From Georgenia daeguensis (lineage in GTDB: Bacteria > Actinomycetota > Actinomycetes > Actinomycetales > Actinomycetaceae), in assembly GCF_039537705.1 (NCBI RefSeq), contig NZ_BAABBA010000006.1:167059-231058 (forward strand): a DNA stretch of 64,000 bases. The letters are read 5' to 3'. Shown here piece by piece: positions 53,894 to 62,516 of the stretch; position 1 is the first letter of the stretch, and each line of letters starts with the position of its first letter. A model generated the notes under the pieces. It saw nothing but the letters and a program-made list of their open reading frames with translations, made no database searches and had not been told where the DNA came from. A program made the position numbers and the translations under genes.

Positions 53894-55885
53894 TCAGGGC
53901 CTGCCCGGGACGCTCGCCCCTCTCGTGGACGGAAGCATGCGGCGGGAGACGTCGGCCGCGCGGGCGGGCCCGGGCGTCGCGTCGGCGATCCACGGGCCGG
54001 TCCCCTCGGAGAGGTCGATGATGCCCGCCTCGGCCCAGAGGTGCTCGCCGTCGAGGACCTCCTTCGCCAGCACCTCGTCGGCGGCGTCGGTGTTCGTCCA
54101 CAGCGCGTCGAAGAGACGCTCGACCGTCAGCCGCGAGCGCCGGCAGGCGGCGTCGGCGAGCCGCACGGCGGCGCGGCCGGTGGCGGCGTCGTCGTCCTCG
54201 AGCTGCATCTGGGCGCGGACGCACATCGCCGCCATGGCGAAGAGCTCCGCCCCGATGTCGACCACGCGCCCGAGGAAGCCCTGGCGCTTCTCGAGCCCGC
54301 CCTGCCAGCGGGCCATGCCGTAGAAGGTGGCGCGGGCCAGCTTGCGCGAGCTGCGCTCGACGAACCGCAGGTGGGTGGCCAGCGGGCCGTGCTCGGCGTA
54401 CGACGTCGGCACCATGCCGGGACCGGTGAGCAGCTGCGGGAGCCACGTCGCGTAGAAGGCCCCGGCCCGGCCGGCCGCCCGCGCCTTGCCGGCGAGGTCG
54501 ACGTCGGGATCGATGATGTCCCCCGCCACCGCGAGGTGGGCGTCGACCGCCTCGCGCGCGATGAGCAGGTGCATGATCTCTGACGAGCCCTCGAAGATGC
54601 GGTTGATGCGCAGGTCGCGGAGCACCTGCTCCACCGGGACCGCCCGCTCGCCCCGGGCGGCGAGGGACTCCGCCGTCTCGTAGCCGCGGCCGCCGCGGAT
54701 CTGGACGAGCTCGTCGGCCACCTGCCACGCCCGTTCGGACGCGAAGAGCTTGGCGAGAGCCGCCTCGATCCGGATGTCGGTGCGGCCGGCGTCCGCCAGG
54801 TGCCCGGCGAGCTCGACGACGGCCTCCTGGGCGTACGTCGCCGTCGCCATGAAGGCGATCTTGTGGGCCACGGCGGCGTGCCGCCCGACCGGCCTGCCCC
54901 ACTGGACCCGTGCGCCGGCCCACTCGCGGGCGATCTTCAGCGACCACTTCGAGGCTCCGACGCACAGGGCCGGGATGGACAGCCGCCCGGTGTTGAGCGT
55001 CGTCAGGGCGATCTTGAGACCCTGCCCCTCCCGACCGAGCACGTTCGCGCCCGGCACCCGCACCTGGTCGAACCTGGTCACCCCGTTCTCCAGGCCGCGC
55101 AGGCCCATGAAGGCGTTGCGGCGCTCCACCGTGATGCCGGGCGTGTCCGCCTCGACGACGAACGCGGTGATGCCGCCGCGGTGCCCCTCGGACGCGGGGA
55201 CGCGTGCCATGACCACGAGGAGCTCGGCGACCACGCCGTTGGTGGACCAGAGCTTGACGCCGTCGAGGACGTAGTCGCCGTCCTCGGTGGGCGTGGCGGT
55301 GGTGTGCAGGCGGGCAGGGTCGGAGCCGACGTCGGGCTCGGTGAGCAGGAACGCCGAGATCGCGCCGGCGGCGCAGCGCGGCAGGTAGGCGCGCTTCTGC
55401 GCGTCCGTGCCGAACTGCTTCACCGGCTCCGGCACACCGATCGACTGGTGCGCCGAGATCAGCGCGCCGAGGGAGGGGTTGACCGTGCCGATGAGCACGA
55501 GGGCGCGGTTGTAGTGCACCTGCCCGAGCCCCAGGCCGCCGTACTCGGCGGGGATCTTGATCCCGAACGTGCCGATGGCGGCGAGCCCGGCGACCACCTC
55601 GTCCGGGATGCGGGCGTCACGCTCGATCGCCTGGGCGTCCACCGTGCGCAGGAACTCGGTGAGCCGCGCCAGGTAGGCGTCCCCTCGGGCCGCGAGCTCG
55701 GGCTCGGGCCGGGGGTGGGGCGTGATGAGATCGGGCCGGAAGCGCCCGAGGTAGAGCTCCTTCGCGAAGGAGGGCTGGGTCCAGCCGCTCTCGCGGGCGG
55801 CCTCGGCCACCTGCCGCGCCTCGCGCTCGGTGACCTTGTGGGTCCCGGACGCGCGTACGTCGTCGGACTGCCTCGTCGCAGTCAT
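53894..55885 (-). CDS. Acyl-CoA dehydrogenase family protein with C-terminal extension
   Basis: 663 residues. Residues 60-470 form the acyl-CoA dehydrogenase core: AFLLTEPDVGSDPA near the flavin, GVKLWSTNG, and QIRGGRGYETAESL plus RINRIFEGSSEIMHLLIAREA at the FAD and catalytic-Glu end. The extra 180 residues resemble the helical C-terminal domain of very-long-chain/ACAD9-type enzymes. It oxidises a fatty acyl-CoA; chain length unknown. Monocistronic. Confidence 0.9.
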   Translation of the reverse strand: MTATRQSDDVRASGTHKVTEREARQVAEAARESGWTQPSFAKELYLGRFRPDLITPHPRPEPELAARGDAYLARLTEFLRTVDAQAIERDARIPDEVVAGLAAIGTFGIKIPAEYGGLGLGQVHYNRALVLIGTVNPSLGALISAHQSIGVPEPVKQFGTDAQKRAYLPRCAAGAISAFLLTEPDVGSDPARLHTTATPTEDGDYVLDGVKLWSTNGVVAELLVVMARVPASEGHRGGITAFVVEADTPGITVERRNAFMGLRGLENGVTRFDQVRVPGANVLGREGQGLKIALTTLNTGRLSIPALCVGASKWSLKIAREWAGARVQWGRPVGRHAAVAHKIAFMATATYAQEAVVELAGHLADAGRTDIRIEAALAKLFASERAWQVADELVQIRGGRGYETAESLAARGERAVPVEQVLRDLRINRIFEGSSEIMHLLIAREAVDAHLAVAGDIIDPDVDLAGKARAAGRAGAFYATWLPQLLTGPGMVPTSYAEHGPLATHLRFVERSSRKLARATFYGMARWQGGLEKRQGFLGRVVDIGAELFAMAAMCVRAQMQLEDDDAATGRAAVRLADAACRRSRLTVERLFDALWTNTDAADEVLAKEVLDGEHLWAEAGIIDLSEGTGPWIADATPGPARAADVSRRMLPSTRGASVPGRP

Positions 55886-55911
55886 GTCTGCCTCCCCGCC
55901 CTCGTTGCCGG

Positions 55912-55922
55912 TACTGGCAGTA
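55912..55922. promoter_or_regulatory. Possible operator of the acyl-CoA dehydrogenase gene
   Basis: TACT-GGC-AGTA (55912-55922) is an inverted repeat 27-37 bases before the start codon in a short AT-richer stretch. It may be a fatty-acid-responsive TetR/GntR site. Weak evidence. Confidence 0.3.
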
Positions 55923-55963
55923 TCACCTATTCGGGCGGCGAGGCAAGGACTTTCGGCACAGGA

Positions 55964-56596
55964 TCAGTCGAGCCGGCCGGCGCGGTAGAGACCCGCCGCC
56001 TCCTCGAACTCCTCGGCGGTGGTGAGCAGCGCGCCCGCCCGCCGCGTCACCCGGAAGGCGAGGTCGTCGTCGTCCTCCTCGATCCAGTCCGCGTGCATGG
56101 CCGAGCCGGTGGCAAGGACCCGCAGGAACGCCGCGGCCCGCTCGAGCGCGACGGCGAGGTCGCCGTCGAAGAGACCGGAGAGGACCTTGTCGCAGACGTC
56201 GCTGACCTCGTCGGGGCCGGGCGGCTCGGCCACCCCGGCGACGGCCCCGGCGACCTCGGCCCGCTCGAGGCCGAGGCGGTAGCGGTCGGCGATCGCGGCG
56301 GGGTCGCGGCGGACCCACTCGCGCAGGAGGTACAGGCGCCACAGCGTGCCAGGCAGGGTGGTGTGCGGGCTGCGCGACCACAGCGCGGCGATGGCGTCGA
56401 GGCCCTCGGTGTCGACGAGCTGGACGAGGCGCCGGACGAGCTCGGCGTCCTCGGCGCCCTCCCGTCCTCCGCGGACGAGGGCCTGGGCGGAGGTGTGGGC
56501 GACCTCGGACCTGAGTGCCGGGTCCTCGTCACCCTCGATGAGCTCGGCCTGGGCCGGGTCGAGCATCGCCGGCCTGCGGAAACGTCGTTCGCTCAT
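55964..56596 (-). CDS. Conserved actinobacterial protein of unknown function
   Basis: 210 residues, acidic and mostly helical by composition, without membrane segments or recognisable catalytic motif. It opens MSERRFRRPAMLDPAQ and has a conserved-looking middle with LPGTLWRLYLLREWVRRDP (about 80-98) and VSDVCDKVLSGLFDGD (about 129-145). Homologues in related actinobacteria sit near a tRNA gene in my memory, but no function is known to me. Confidence 0.75.
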   Translation of the reverse strand: MSERRFRRPAMLDPAQAELIEGDEDPALRSEVAHTSAQALVRGGREGAEDAELVRRLVQLVDTEGLDAIAALWSRSPHTTLPGTLWRLYLLREWVRRDPAAIADRYRLGLERAEVAGAVAGVAEPPGPDEVSDVCDKVLSGLFDGDLAVALERAAAFLRVLATGSAMHADWIEEDDDDLAFRVTRRAGALLTTAEEFEEAAGLYRAGRLD

Positions 56597-56788
56597 GACC
56601 CCTGCTCCCTCCCCCCTCGCGGGGCGTGCTCCGGGCGGTGACCTACCGGCCGGTTCGTGCCCCGACGCTACCCGCGTGGAGCGCGACAGTGCAGTCCAGG
56701 ACGCGACCCTGTGACCGCGGCGGCCCGTGGTGTGCCGGTAACGTGTCCCACCGTCGCCCCTCGTCGGGCGGCCGGGGCGCGCGCCCCG

Positions 56789-56861
56789 GGGCCTCTAGCT
56801 CAATCGGCAGAGCAGCGGACTTTTAATCCGCGGGTTGTGGGTTCGATCCCCACGGGGCCCA
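56789..56861 (+). tRNA. tRNA-Lys (UUU anticodon)
   Basis: A 73-nt cloverleaf: acceptor GGGCCTC (56789-56795) pairs with GGGGCCC (56854-56860); D arm AGCTCAATCGGCAGAGC; anticodon stem GCGGA/TCCGC with loop CTTTTAA, anticodon TTT at 56822-56824; T arm GTGGG-TTCGATC-CCCAC. CCA is not encoded in full. It is the integration site of the adjacent element. Confidence 0.97.
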
Positions 56862-58188
56862 CCTCCTGACCTGCGGTTTCACCGTAAGTCGACGCCTTGA
56901 GAGACCTCATGTTGGGCCGAGTGGTCACGGAGTGGTCACGTACGGGTCGCCGGACGCGGCTCGCGGCCCGCTCCGCAGCGTCACGTCCGACGCCGGGCAG
57001 CAGGTGGGCGTAGGTGTCGACGGTGATCGCGATGCTCGAGTGTCCAAGGACCTTCGAGACCACGGCGATGTCCACTCCGTCGGCCAGCATGAGAGACGCC
57101 GCGCCGTGCCTGAGGTCGTGAAGCCGTACAGGGCGAAGGCCGGCCTTCTCCGCCAGGGCGGTGAACGCCTTGGTGACCGCATCCGGGGCCAGCGGTTCGC
57201 CGTTGGGCCGGGCGAACACCAGGTCGTGATCGGAGTAGGCGGTTCCCCACTCTGCACGGTCGAGGTCCTGGACGAGCCCGTGCGCCTCCAGCGCCTCGAG
57301 CGTTCGCGTCGCGAGCTCGATCACCCCTCCCTCGCGCCCCTCCGTCTTGGGTGAGCCGAACTGCCGGCCCTTGTGCACCGCCCCGCAGAACGGACACGGC
57401 TCCGGCGACGGCAGGCCAACGACCTGGCGGCGGACGACCAGCCGCCGACTCTTGACGTCGATGTCCGCCCAGCGCAAGCCGAGTGCCTCGCCACGCCTGA
57501 GCCCGGTAAAGGCGATCACCTCGAAGAGAGCACCCAGCGAATCCTGTGCAGCGACCTCCAGGAACGCGCCCAGCTCGTCCGGCTCCCACGGCGACACTCG
57601 CGGGCGCCGCGCAGCAGGCAGCTCGAGGTCCTGAGCAGCGTTCGTTGCCACCAGCCGCTTCCGCTTCGCCGAGGCGAGAGCTGACCGCAGCGTCGCCCGG
57701 ATTCGCTGCACCGTCGACGGCGAGACAGGCCGGCCACGCTTCCCTCCGTCCTGCACGAGCCCACTCAGAGCGACCTCCACCTCCCCCGGCCCAAGGTCCC
57801 TGAGCCGCCGATGCCCGAAAAGCGGCACGAGGTAGTCGTCAATGTGCTGCCGGTACGACCGGGCCGTCGTCGGCTTGAGTCCCGCGGCGACCTTCTGCTC
57901 GAGCCACGTCTCGAGGTACCGCCCAACCGTCAGGCTCTGGTCGTACGCGAGGGTGCCATCGGCCTTGGACGCGGCAGCCTGAGCCAGCGCAACCTCCGCC
58001 TCCTTCTTCGTCCGGAACCCGCCCTTCTTGCTCTGCCGGCGGCGCCGCCAGGTGCCGTCGGCGCCAGGTCCGGGCCCAAGATCGAGGACGTAGTACCACG
58101 TGCCGTGGTCCTTCCGGCATGCCACCCGCCGCGCGCCCTGCCCCCCATTCGAAGGGCACGAGCACCTCTTGTAGACGCTCCCGTTCAA
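56800..58188 (-). CDS. int: Tyrosine-recombinase integrase of a tRNA-Lys integrative element
   Basis: 462 residues from TTG 58188 (TTGA overlap with the small gene upstream). The N-terminal region has a Cys/His patch (CSCPSNGG, ACRKDHG) and an AP2-like arm-binding domain (GGFRTKKEAEVAL); a SAM-like core-binding domain follows (about 88-170); the catalytic domain has Arg in FTGLRRGEALGL, His-Leu-Arg-His (RLHDLRHGAASLML), His in GHSSIAIT and the nucleophile Tyr in VDTYAHLLPG. The reading frame continues into the tRNA gene, so the last 20 or so residues (VGPVGIEPTTRGLKVR) are antisense tRNA translation, a classic sign of integration at this site. Confidence 0.93.
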   Translation of the reverse strand: MNGSVYKRCSCPSNGGQGARRVACRKDHGTWYYVLDLGPGPGADGTWRRRRQSKKGGFRTKKEAEVALAQAAASKADGTLAYDQSLTVGRYLETWLEQKVAAGLKPTTARSYRQHIDDYLVPLFGHRRLRDLGPGEVEVALSGLVQDGGKRGRPVSPSTVQRIRATLRSALASAKRKRLVATNAAQDLELPAARRPRVSPWEPDELGAFLEVAAQDSLGALFEVIAFTGLRRGEALGLRWADIDVKSRRLVVRRQVVGLPSPEPCPFCGAVHKGRQFGSPKTEGREGGVIELATRTLEALEAHGLVQDLDRAEWGTAYSDHDLVFARPNGEPLAPDAVTKAFTALAEKAGLRPVRLHDLRHGAASLMLADGVDIAVVSKVLGHSSIAITVDTYAHLLPGVGRDAAERAASRVRRPVRDHSVTTRPNMRSLKASTYGETAGQEVGPVGIEPTTRGLKVRCSAD

Positions 58189-58553
58189 CTCTTCGCCCTC
58201 TTCTCCATCTCGATCAGCAGTGGCCCCGGTTCTGCAGCACCCGCGCGCCCCGGCCTACCGGGGGCGAGCCACCCCGCCGCCCGGCAGGCGCGCACCCACC
58301 CCTTGGCAGTGTTCTGGTTCATCCCTCGCTGAGCACAGAGGCTCGCGTAATTTCCCTGCACCGCGAGGAAGTCCTGCGCGAAGGCCATCAATGGTGACCG
58401 CCTCGAGCACCACACCCAGGGGTTCTTCGTCGATCGGTCTGGCGCACCGGTGGGCGTCCGAGACGCGATCCGTGAAGCCCGAGATGCATACGGACTGAGC
58501 GGTGGTTGGGCACTCGCGTGAGTACCGGTTGGTGCGGTTGGTGCAGTGCCCAA
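58185..58553 (-). CDS. Small helix-turn-helix protein of the integrative element
   Basis: Up to 122 residues; the real start is unclear (TTG 58553, or ATG 58388 giving 67 residues). The C-terminal 65 residues look real: AVQGNYASLCAQRGMNQNTAKGWV-type helix-turn-helix followed by RACRAAGWLAPGRPGRA. Proteins with this KxxG(W/F)L-(P/A)-x-RPGRAG ending commonly precede integrases in actinobacterial elements and may serve as excision or replication control factors. Its stop overlaps the integrase TTG. Confidence 0.55.
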   Translation of the reverse strand: MGTAPTAPTGTHASAQPPLSPYASRASRIASRTPTGAPDRSTKNPWVWCSRRSPLMAFAQDFLAVQGNYASLCAQRGMNQNTAKGWVRACRAAGWLAPGRPGRAGAAEPGPLLIEMEKRAKS

Positions 58554-58710
58554 CGCGCGCGCACGCGGGGGCCGAGTGGTCGACGTCCCGCGCCGGTGTA
58601 CTCACTGCGCACCGCGTGCCGGAGCACCGGATAGTCTTTCGCTGCCCATGACAAGCGACCGCGGGACTGACCCGCGTTGCGTCGGGTCGGTCTCGTTCCT
58701 GGAGACTTAG
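58554..58710. other. Divergent spacer inside the integrative element
   Basis: 157 bp between the leftward HTH/integrase pair and the rightward membrane protein. AT content is a little higher near 58625-58660 (GGATAGTCTTTCGC), where promoters are likely. A GGAGAC ribosome site ends it. Confidence 0.4.
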
Positions 58711-59328
58711 ATGATCCTTCCTGCCGGCCCCCGCACCGTTGTCGTACTAGCCGCGCTGGTAGCGGCGCTCGGCCTACTCGCATACCCGGCCCACGTCTAC
58801 ATCGCGTACGGCGCCTACGACCGACTCCTCGATGGGCCGCTCGGGTGGCTGCTGCCCACTGCCACGGTCATCGGGATGACGACGCTGCTGGTCGAGGCGA
58901 CGGTGTCGCGTGACCGGTCCTGGCGTGCTGCGTGGCGACGGAACGTCGCACTGGTCGTCACGTCGGTCCTGCCCGGCGTCGTGTGGGGCTGCACGGTTGA
59001 CGTGCCAGAGCCCGTGCCGTTCTGGTTTCCGATCGTCTTCTTGTGCGGTTTCTGCCTGATCCTTCCGATGTCAACGCCGGTCGCGGCAGAGCTCTACTTC
59101 GACCCCAGGCTGCGGCAGAGGATGCGGCAGGCAATGCATTGGCCCGCTCGGCACCTCGAGGACGAGGCCGGCTGGCGGTGGCTCGCCGAAGCGTGCGCCA
59201 GGCACGGCCGACCGCTCACCGCCGAGACGCTGGTCGCTCTCTTCGACATGGAGGAGGGCGCCGCACGGCGGCGTGTCCGGCGCATCCACTCACCGTCGAG
59301 CGCAGATGAGGCGGCCAGGCACGGTTAG
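58711..59328 (+). CDS. Membrane protein with cytoplasmic tail, unknown function
   Basis: 205 residues from ATG 58711 with GGAGAC 6-11 bases upstream. About four hydrophobic segments (9-30, 43-60, 76-96, 105-125) precede a cytoplasmic helical tail with LEDEAGWRWLAEACARHGRPLTAETL (in parts) resembling a small helix-turn-helix-like or winged fold. It is cargo of the integrative element. GC is slightly lower than in neighbours. Possibly phage defence or immunity; no evidence either way. Confidence 0.7.
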   Translation: MILPAGPRTVVVLAALVAALGLLAYPAHVYIAYGAYDRLLDGPLGWLLPTATVIGMTTLLVEATVSRDRSWRAAWRRNVALVVTSVLPGVVWGCTVDVPEPVPFWFPIVFLCGFCLILPMSTPVAAELYFDPRLRQRMRQAMHWPARHLEDEAGWRWLAEACARHGRPLTAETLVALFDMEEGAARRRVRRIHSPSSADEAARHG

Positions 59329-59590
59329 AGCGTGACCACGACGTGACCACGACCGTCCTGACCTGCAGGTTCACCCGTTGCATCGGATATGGAATCCGCT
59401 GCCCGCCCATGCCAGCGACGGTGGACCGGCCGGCGTCACGCCCGCCGGCGCAACTCTCCACGTCGGTGGAGCCGCTCCAACGCGCCGACCGGCGGTAGGG
59501 GTGCCGCTCTTGCCGATGTCCCGGTAGGACCGGGCCCAACGAGCTCGGGGCGGCGACAGAATCTGCACCGACGAGCCATGGAGCATTTGT
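59329..59590. other. Spacer with right-hand element end
   Basis: 262 bp: first the CGTGACCAC pair and putative attR, then sequence up to the stop of the beta-propeller gene. Nothing else recognised; GGCGGCGACAGAATCTGCAC near 59550 has no assigned role. Confidence 0.4.
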
Positions 59591-60766
59591 CTACTCGCCC
59601 CCGACTGGTTGCGTGGTGACAAGCAGTAGCTCATTGAGTGGCACGACGGCGGCGCCGTCGGCGGAGAAGAGCGTAGGCACGGCGAGTGAGGCGCTGTCGC
59701 CGTAGACGGCGGCGTCCTCGCCGGTGGCGGCGTTGAGCACCTGGACGGCGTCGCCGACGCGGAGGTAGACCAGGACGCCGCCGACCCCGGCGAGGCTGAC
59801 CTCACCGACGAGCTCACGCGTCCAGGAGGTGCCCTCGGCCGTACGTCCGGTGATGACCGAACCGGCACGTGTGACGACCGTGCCGGTGGCCGGGTCCTGG
59901 CGCGCGTCCTGCGCGTCGGTGGCCAGGACCGTGCCGTCGGTGAGGTCGACGAGCGCCCCGCTCTCGGCACCGGCCGGCCCGACCAGGGCGGTGCCCTCGG
60001 GCGGTCGGGCGCCGGCCACGGAGGTCACGCCGCTCCCGTCGGGGATCCCGGCGTCGGTGAGCGGTCGCGTCCACCTCTCCTCACCGTCCGGGCCGGTGGC
60101 GGTGAGAGTCCCGTCGGCGCTAGTCAGGACCACGCCGTCATACTCCCCGACGACCGCGGTACCGCGCTGGTCCGCCTCGTCCACCACGGTGGCACCGGTG
60201 GCCGGATCGAGCGCGACCCGTGGCCCGGTCTCGCCGACCGCCGCGCGCGGCGCGGACGCGGAGAAGACGAGGCCCGGACCGTGATGGGGGCCGGGGACGT
60301 CGACCGGTCCCCAGAGACGAGCACCGGTGGCGAGGTCGTAGGCGGTCGCGGTGGTCTGGGCGACGGCGTCCTCGGTGCTCTCCAGGTCGGTCAGGACGGC
60401 GACGGGACGGTCACCGACGCGGCTGAGGGCGAACCCCGTGCACGACGGCGGACGCTCGGCCTCCCACAGGACGGTGCCCTCGCTGTCGGTCGCGATGAAC
60501 CGCAGCGGGTCCTCGGGCTCCTCCGGCGAGCGGATCCCCAGGAAGATCCCATCGTGCTCGAGCGGTGGCTCGGTCCACCCGGTGGCGACCACCTCGAAGG
60601 GGGCGAGGGGGTGCGGCAGGCTCTGCGGGCTGACCTTGGAGCTTTCTGCGGGCTCGTCCACCGCGACCGGGGTCGGGTCGACCTGGACCGGTTCCGGCTC
60701 CGTCGCGCAGCCTGCGATCACGGCGAGGAGCACACCGGCGGCCGCAGCGGTCCGGGCGGGCCTCAC
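59591..60766 (-). CDS. Secreted lipoprotein with PQQ-type beta-propeller repeats
   Basis: 391 residues from GTG 60766 (GTGA overlap with the CcdA-like gene). Lipobox IAGC (Cys about 20). The remainder is a series of blade-like repeats: ATDSEGTVLWEAERP, YDLATGARLWGPV, LDPATGATVV, SADGTLTATGPDGEERWTRP, TDGTVLATDAQ, LNAATGED. No PQQ-dehydrogenase catalytic residues are evident, so it is probably a binding or scaffold propeller (BamB-like) anchored outside the membrane, working with the DsbA and CcdA proteins. Confidence 0.85.
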   Translation of the reverse strand: MRPARTAAAAGVLLAVIAGCATEPEPVQVDPTPVAVDEPAESSKVSPQSLPHPLAPFEVVATGWTEPPLEHDGIFLGIRSPEEPEDPLRFIATDSEGTVLWEAERPPSCTGFALSRVGDRPVAVLTDLESTEDAVAQTTATAYDLATGARLWGPVDVPGPHHGPGLVFSASAPRAAVGETGPRVALDPATGATVVDEADQRGTAVVGEYDGVVLTSADGTLTATGPDGEERWTRPLTDAGIPDGSGVTSVAGARPPEGTALVGPAGAESGALVDLTDGTVLATDAQDARQDPATGTVVTRAGSVITGRTAEGTSWTRELVGEVSLAGVGGVLVYLRVGDAVQVLNAATGEDAAVYGDSASLAVPTLFSADGAAVVPLNELLLVTTQPVGGE

Positions 60767-61653
60767 GAGGCGACCTCCTCGTCGACGTCTCGCTCGGCGG
60801 CCGGCGACCCCGAGGGGGCGGCGGCGCGGCCACCGCCCCGCCGCCGCCATGCCCACACGCCGAGCACGGCGAGGGCCGCGACGACGATGAGAAGGGGCTC
60901 CGGCACCGCGGCGGACACGGACAGCACCGTGGTCTGGAGGCTGCCCAGCAGGGTGGCCGGCAGGAGCTCGGGCAGGGCTGCCATGCCGTTGGTGGTGACG
61001 AAGACGATGCCGACGGCCACCAGGACGACGCCGGTGATCACGGACGTGGTGTGGAGCCGGAGCCGCCCGACCTGCACCTGGCGTCCGCGCAGGCGCGCCC
61101 GGCCGGCGGCGTCGAGGCGGTTCCACAGTGCCGCGAGCCCGAGCAGGGGGATCACCATCCCGGCGCCGTACACGGCCAGCATCGTGCCGGCGACCACGAG
61201 GGACTCTTCCGTCGCGGCCATGGTGAGCACGGCGCCGAGGATCGGTCCCGAGCAGAACCCCGCGACGCCGGAGACGCCGCCGAGCAGGAAGGACCGCAGC
61301 AGGCCGGACTGCCGGGGGGCGGTGGTCTGCACGGTCCGGACGCCGGGCAGCAGCTTGGCCAGGTCGAAGCCGATGCCGAAGATCTGGAGGACGCCGAAGA
61401 CGATGATGAGCCAGCCGGCGCCGGTGATGAGGAGGTCGCGGTGCGTGGTGACCAGCGACCCGGCGAGGGAGGCGCCGAGGCCGAGCGGGACGAGCAGGGT
61501 GGCCAGGCCGAGGAAGAAGACGGTGCCGTGGCCGAGCAGGCGGGCCCCCGCCCCGGCCGTCGAGGCGAAGAACGCGGGCAGCAGGAGCGCCCCGCACGGG
61601 CTCAGGAGTGCGAGCGTGCCGCCGAGGAACGCGGCGAGGAGGGTCAGCTCCAC
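60763..61653 (-). CDS. CcdA/DsbD-like cytochrome c biogenesis membrane protein
   Basis: 296 residues from GTG 61653, 5 bp after the DsbA-like stop. Six or seven membrane helices; the first paired Cys region is SPCGALLLPAFFAS and the second GVAGFCSGPILGAVL, the two redox cysteines expected in CcdA-type electron conduits. It would pass reducing equivalents from cytoplasmic thioredoxin to the extracytoplasmic thiol protein next door. A further C-terminal helix and basic tail are additions to the core. Confidence 0.88.
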   Translation of the reverse strand: MELTLLAAFLGGTLALLSPCGALLLPAFFASTAGAGARLLGHGTVFFLGLATLLVPLGLGASLAGSLVTTHRDLLITGAGWLIIVFGVLQIFGIGFDLAKLLPGVRTVQTTAPRQSGLLRSFLLGGVSGVAGFCSGPILGAVLTMAATEESLVVAGTMLAVYGAGMVIPLLGLAALWNRLDAAGRARLRGRQVQVGRLRLHTTSVITGVVLVAVGIVFVTTNGMAALPELLPATLLGSLQTTVLSVSAAVPEPLLIVVAALAVLGVWAWRRRGGGRAAAPSGSPAAERDVDEEVAS

Positions 61654-61658
61654 TGCGC

Positions 61659-62408
61659 TCAGCCCTGCGCCTTGGCCAGCGCGTCGTCGAGGGTCTCGAC
61701 GAAGACCTCGGTGGGCTGGGCACCCAGGATCGGGGTGCCGCCGAGGAGGAAGGCGGGGGTGGAGTAGACCCCGAGCGACGCAGCCTCGTCCTGGTTCTTC
61801 GCCACCGCGGCGGCAGTCTCCTCGGAGCGCATGTCGGTGGCGAAACGCTCGGTGTCGAGGCCGAGCTCGCCGGCCAGCTCGATGAGGGACTCCTCGTCGA
61901 GCTCGCTGGCCGGTCGCTTCTCGCCGCCCTCGAACAGCGCGTCGTGGTACTCGACGTACCGGTCCTGCAGGCCAGCGGCGTAAGCGGCTCGGGCGGAGGT
62001 GAGGGAGGCCTCGCCGAAGACGTTGATGTCGCGCCACTCGATGCGCAGGTCGCCGGCCTCGGCGCGCTCGAGCATCGTCGGCTGCGTCTGCTCGCTCCAC
62101 ATGGCGCAGTACGGGCACTGGAAGTCCGAGTACATGACGAGGCTCACGGGGGCGTCGACCGGGCCGGCCGCCATGGGATCGGCCGGGTCGCGGCGAGCCA
62201 TGTCCGGCAGCGCCTGCTGCTCGGGCTCCACGACCTCGGCGACCGGGCCCTCCGCCGAGCCGCCCGGCTCCGCGGCCGTTCCGGCGTCAGAGTCCTCCCC
62301 GCCGCGAGCCACCAGCGAGACGGCGACGAGGACAGCGGCCACGAGTGCCACGAGAACGGGGACGAGCCAGGCCGGCCTGCGCGCGGACGAGGTGGAGGAG
62401 GAGGGCAT
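61659..62408 (-). CDS. Membrane-anchored DsbA-like thiol-disulfide oxidoreductase
   Basis: 249 residues. One N-terminal membrane helix (14-33), a Gly/Ala/Glu linker, and a DsbA/DSBA-like thioredoxin domain with the active site FQCPYC (about residue 101), a helical insert and the cis-Pro loop VYSTPAFL. It acts outside the membrane on protein thiols. The CPYC centre suggests an oxidase or isomerase. First of three coupled leftward genes; divergent from the BlaI-type operon. Confidence 0.92.
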   Translation of the reverse strand: MPSSSTSSARRPAWLVPVLVALVAAVLVAVSLVARGGEDSDAGTAAEPGGSAEGPVAEVVEPEQQALPDMARRDPADPMAAGPVDAPVSLVMYSDFQCPYCAMWSEQTQPTMLERAEAGDLRIEWRDINVFGEASLTSARAAYAAGLQDRYVEYHDALFEGGEKRPASELDEESLIELAGELGLDTERFATDMRSEETAAAVAKNQDEAASLGVYSTPAFLLGGTPILGAQPTEVFVETLDDALAKAQG

Positions 62409-62473
62409 GAACGGGCCTCTCGGATCGGTTCGGGGTGGCGGTCACGCGGGACGTCTGTGACGGAGGGACCATG

Positions 62474-62492
62474 CTACTAACTGACGTAGTAG
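62474..62492. promoter_or_regulatory. BlaI-type operator in the divergent promoter
   Basis: CTACTA (62474-62479) and TAGTAG (62487-62492) form a dyad with a 7-base spacer, like the TACTAC/GTAGTA sites of BlaI/CopY repressors. Another CATAGTAGACAC follows at 62505-62516. The regulator at 63058 is of that family. Confidence 0.65.
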
Positions 62493-62516
62493 TGATCTAT
62501 GCGGCATAGTAGACAC

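Larger units (their letters stand above)
56862..59378. mobile_element. Small integrative element at tRNA-Lys (about 2.5 kb)
   Basis: Contents: integrase, a small helix-turn-helix protein and a membrane protein. Next to the tRNA end, TCCTGACCTGCGGTTTCACC (from 56864) is nearly repeated at 59356 (TCCTGACCTGCAGGTTCACC), a candidate attL/attR pair. Just inside each end are paired GTGGTCACG sites with an 11-bp period: 56921 and 56932 on the left, and, inverted, CGTGACCAC at 59331 and 59342 on the right, looking like integrase arm sites. No tRNA 3' copy is seen on the right, so the exact end is uncertain. Confidence 0.55.

Noticed and set aside
58255..58605. Alternative leftward frame upstream of the integrase
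   Set aside because: The overlapping frame at 58185-58553 has helix-turn-helix character and is coupled to the integrase; this one ends mid-region with mixed composition.
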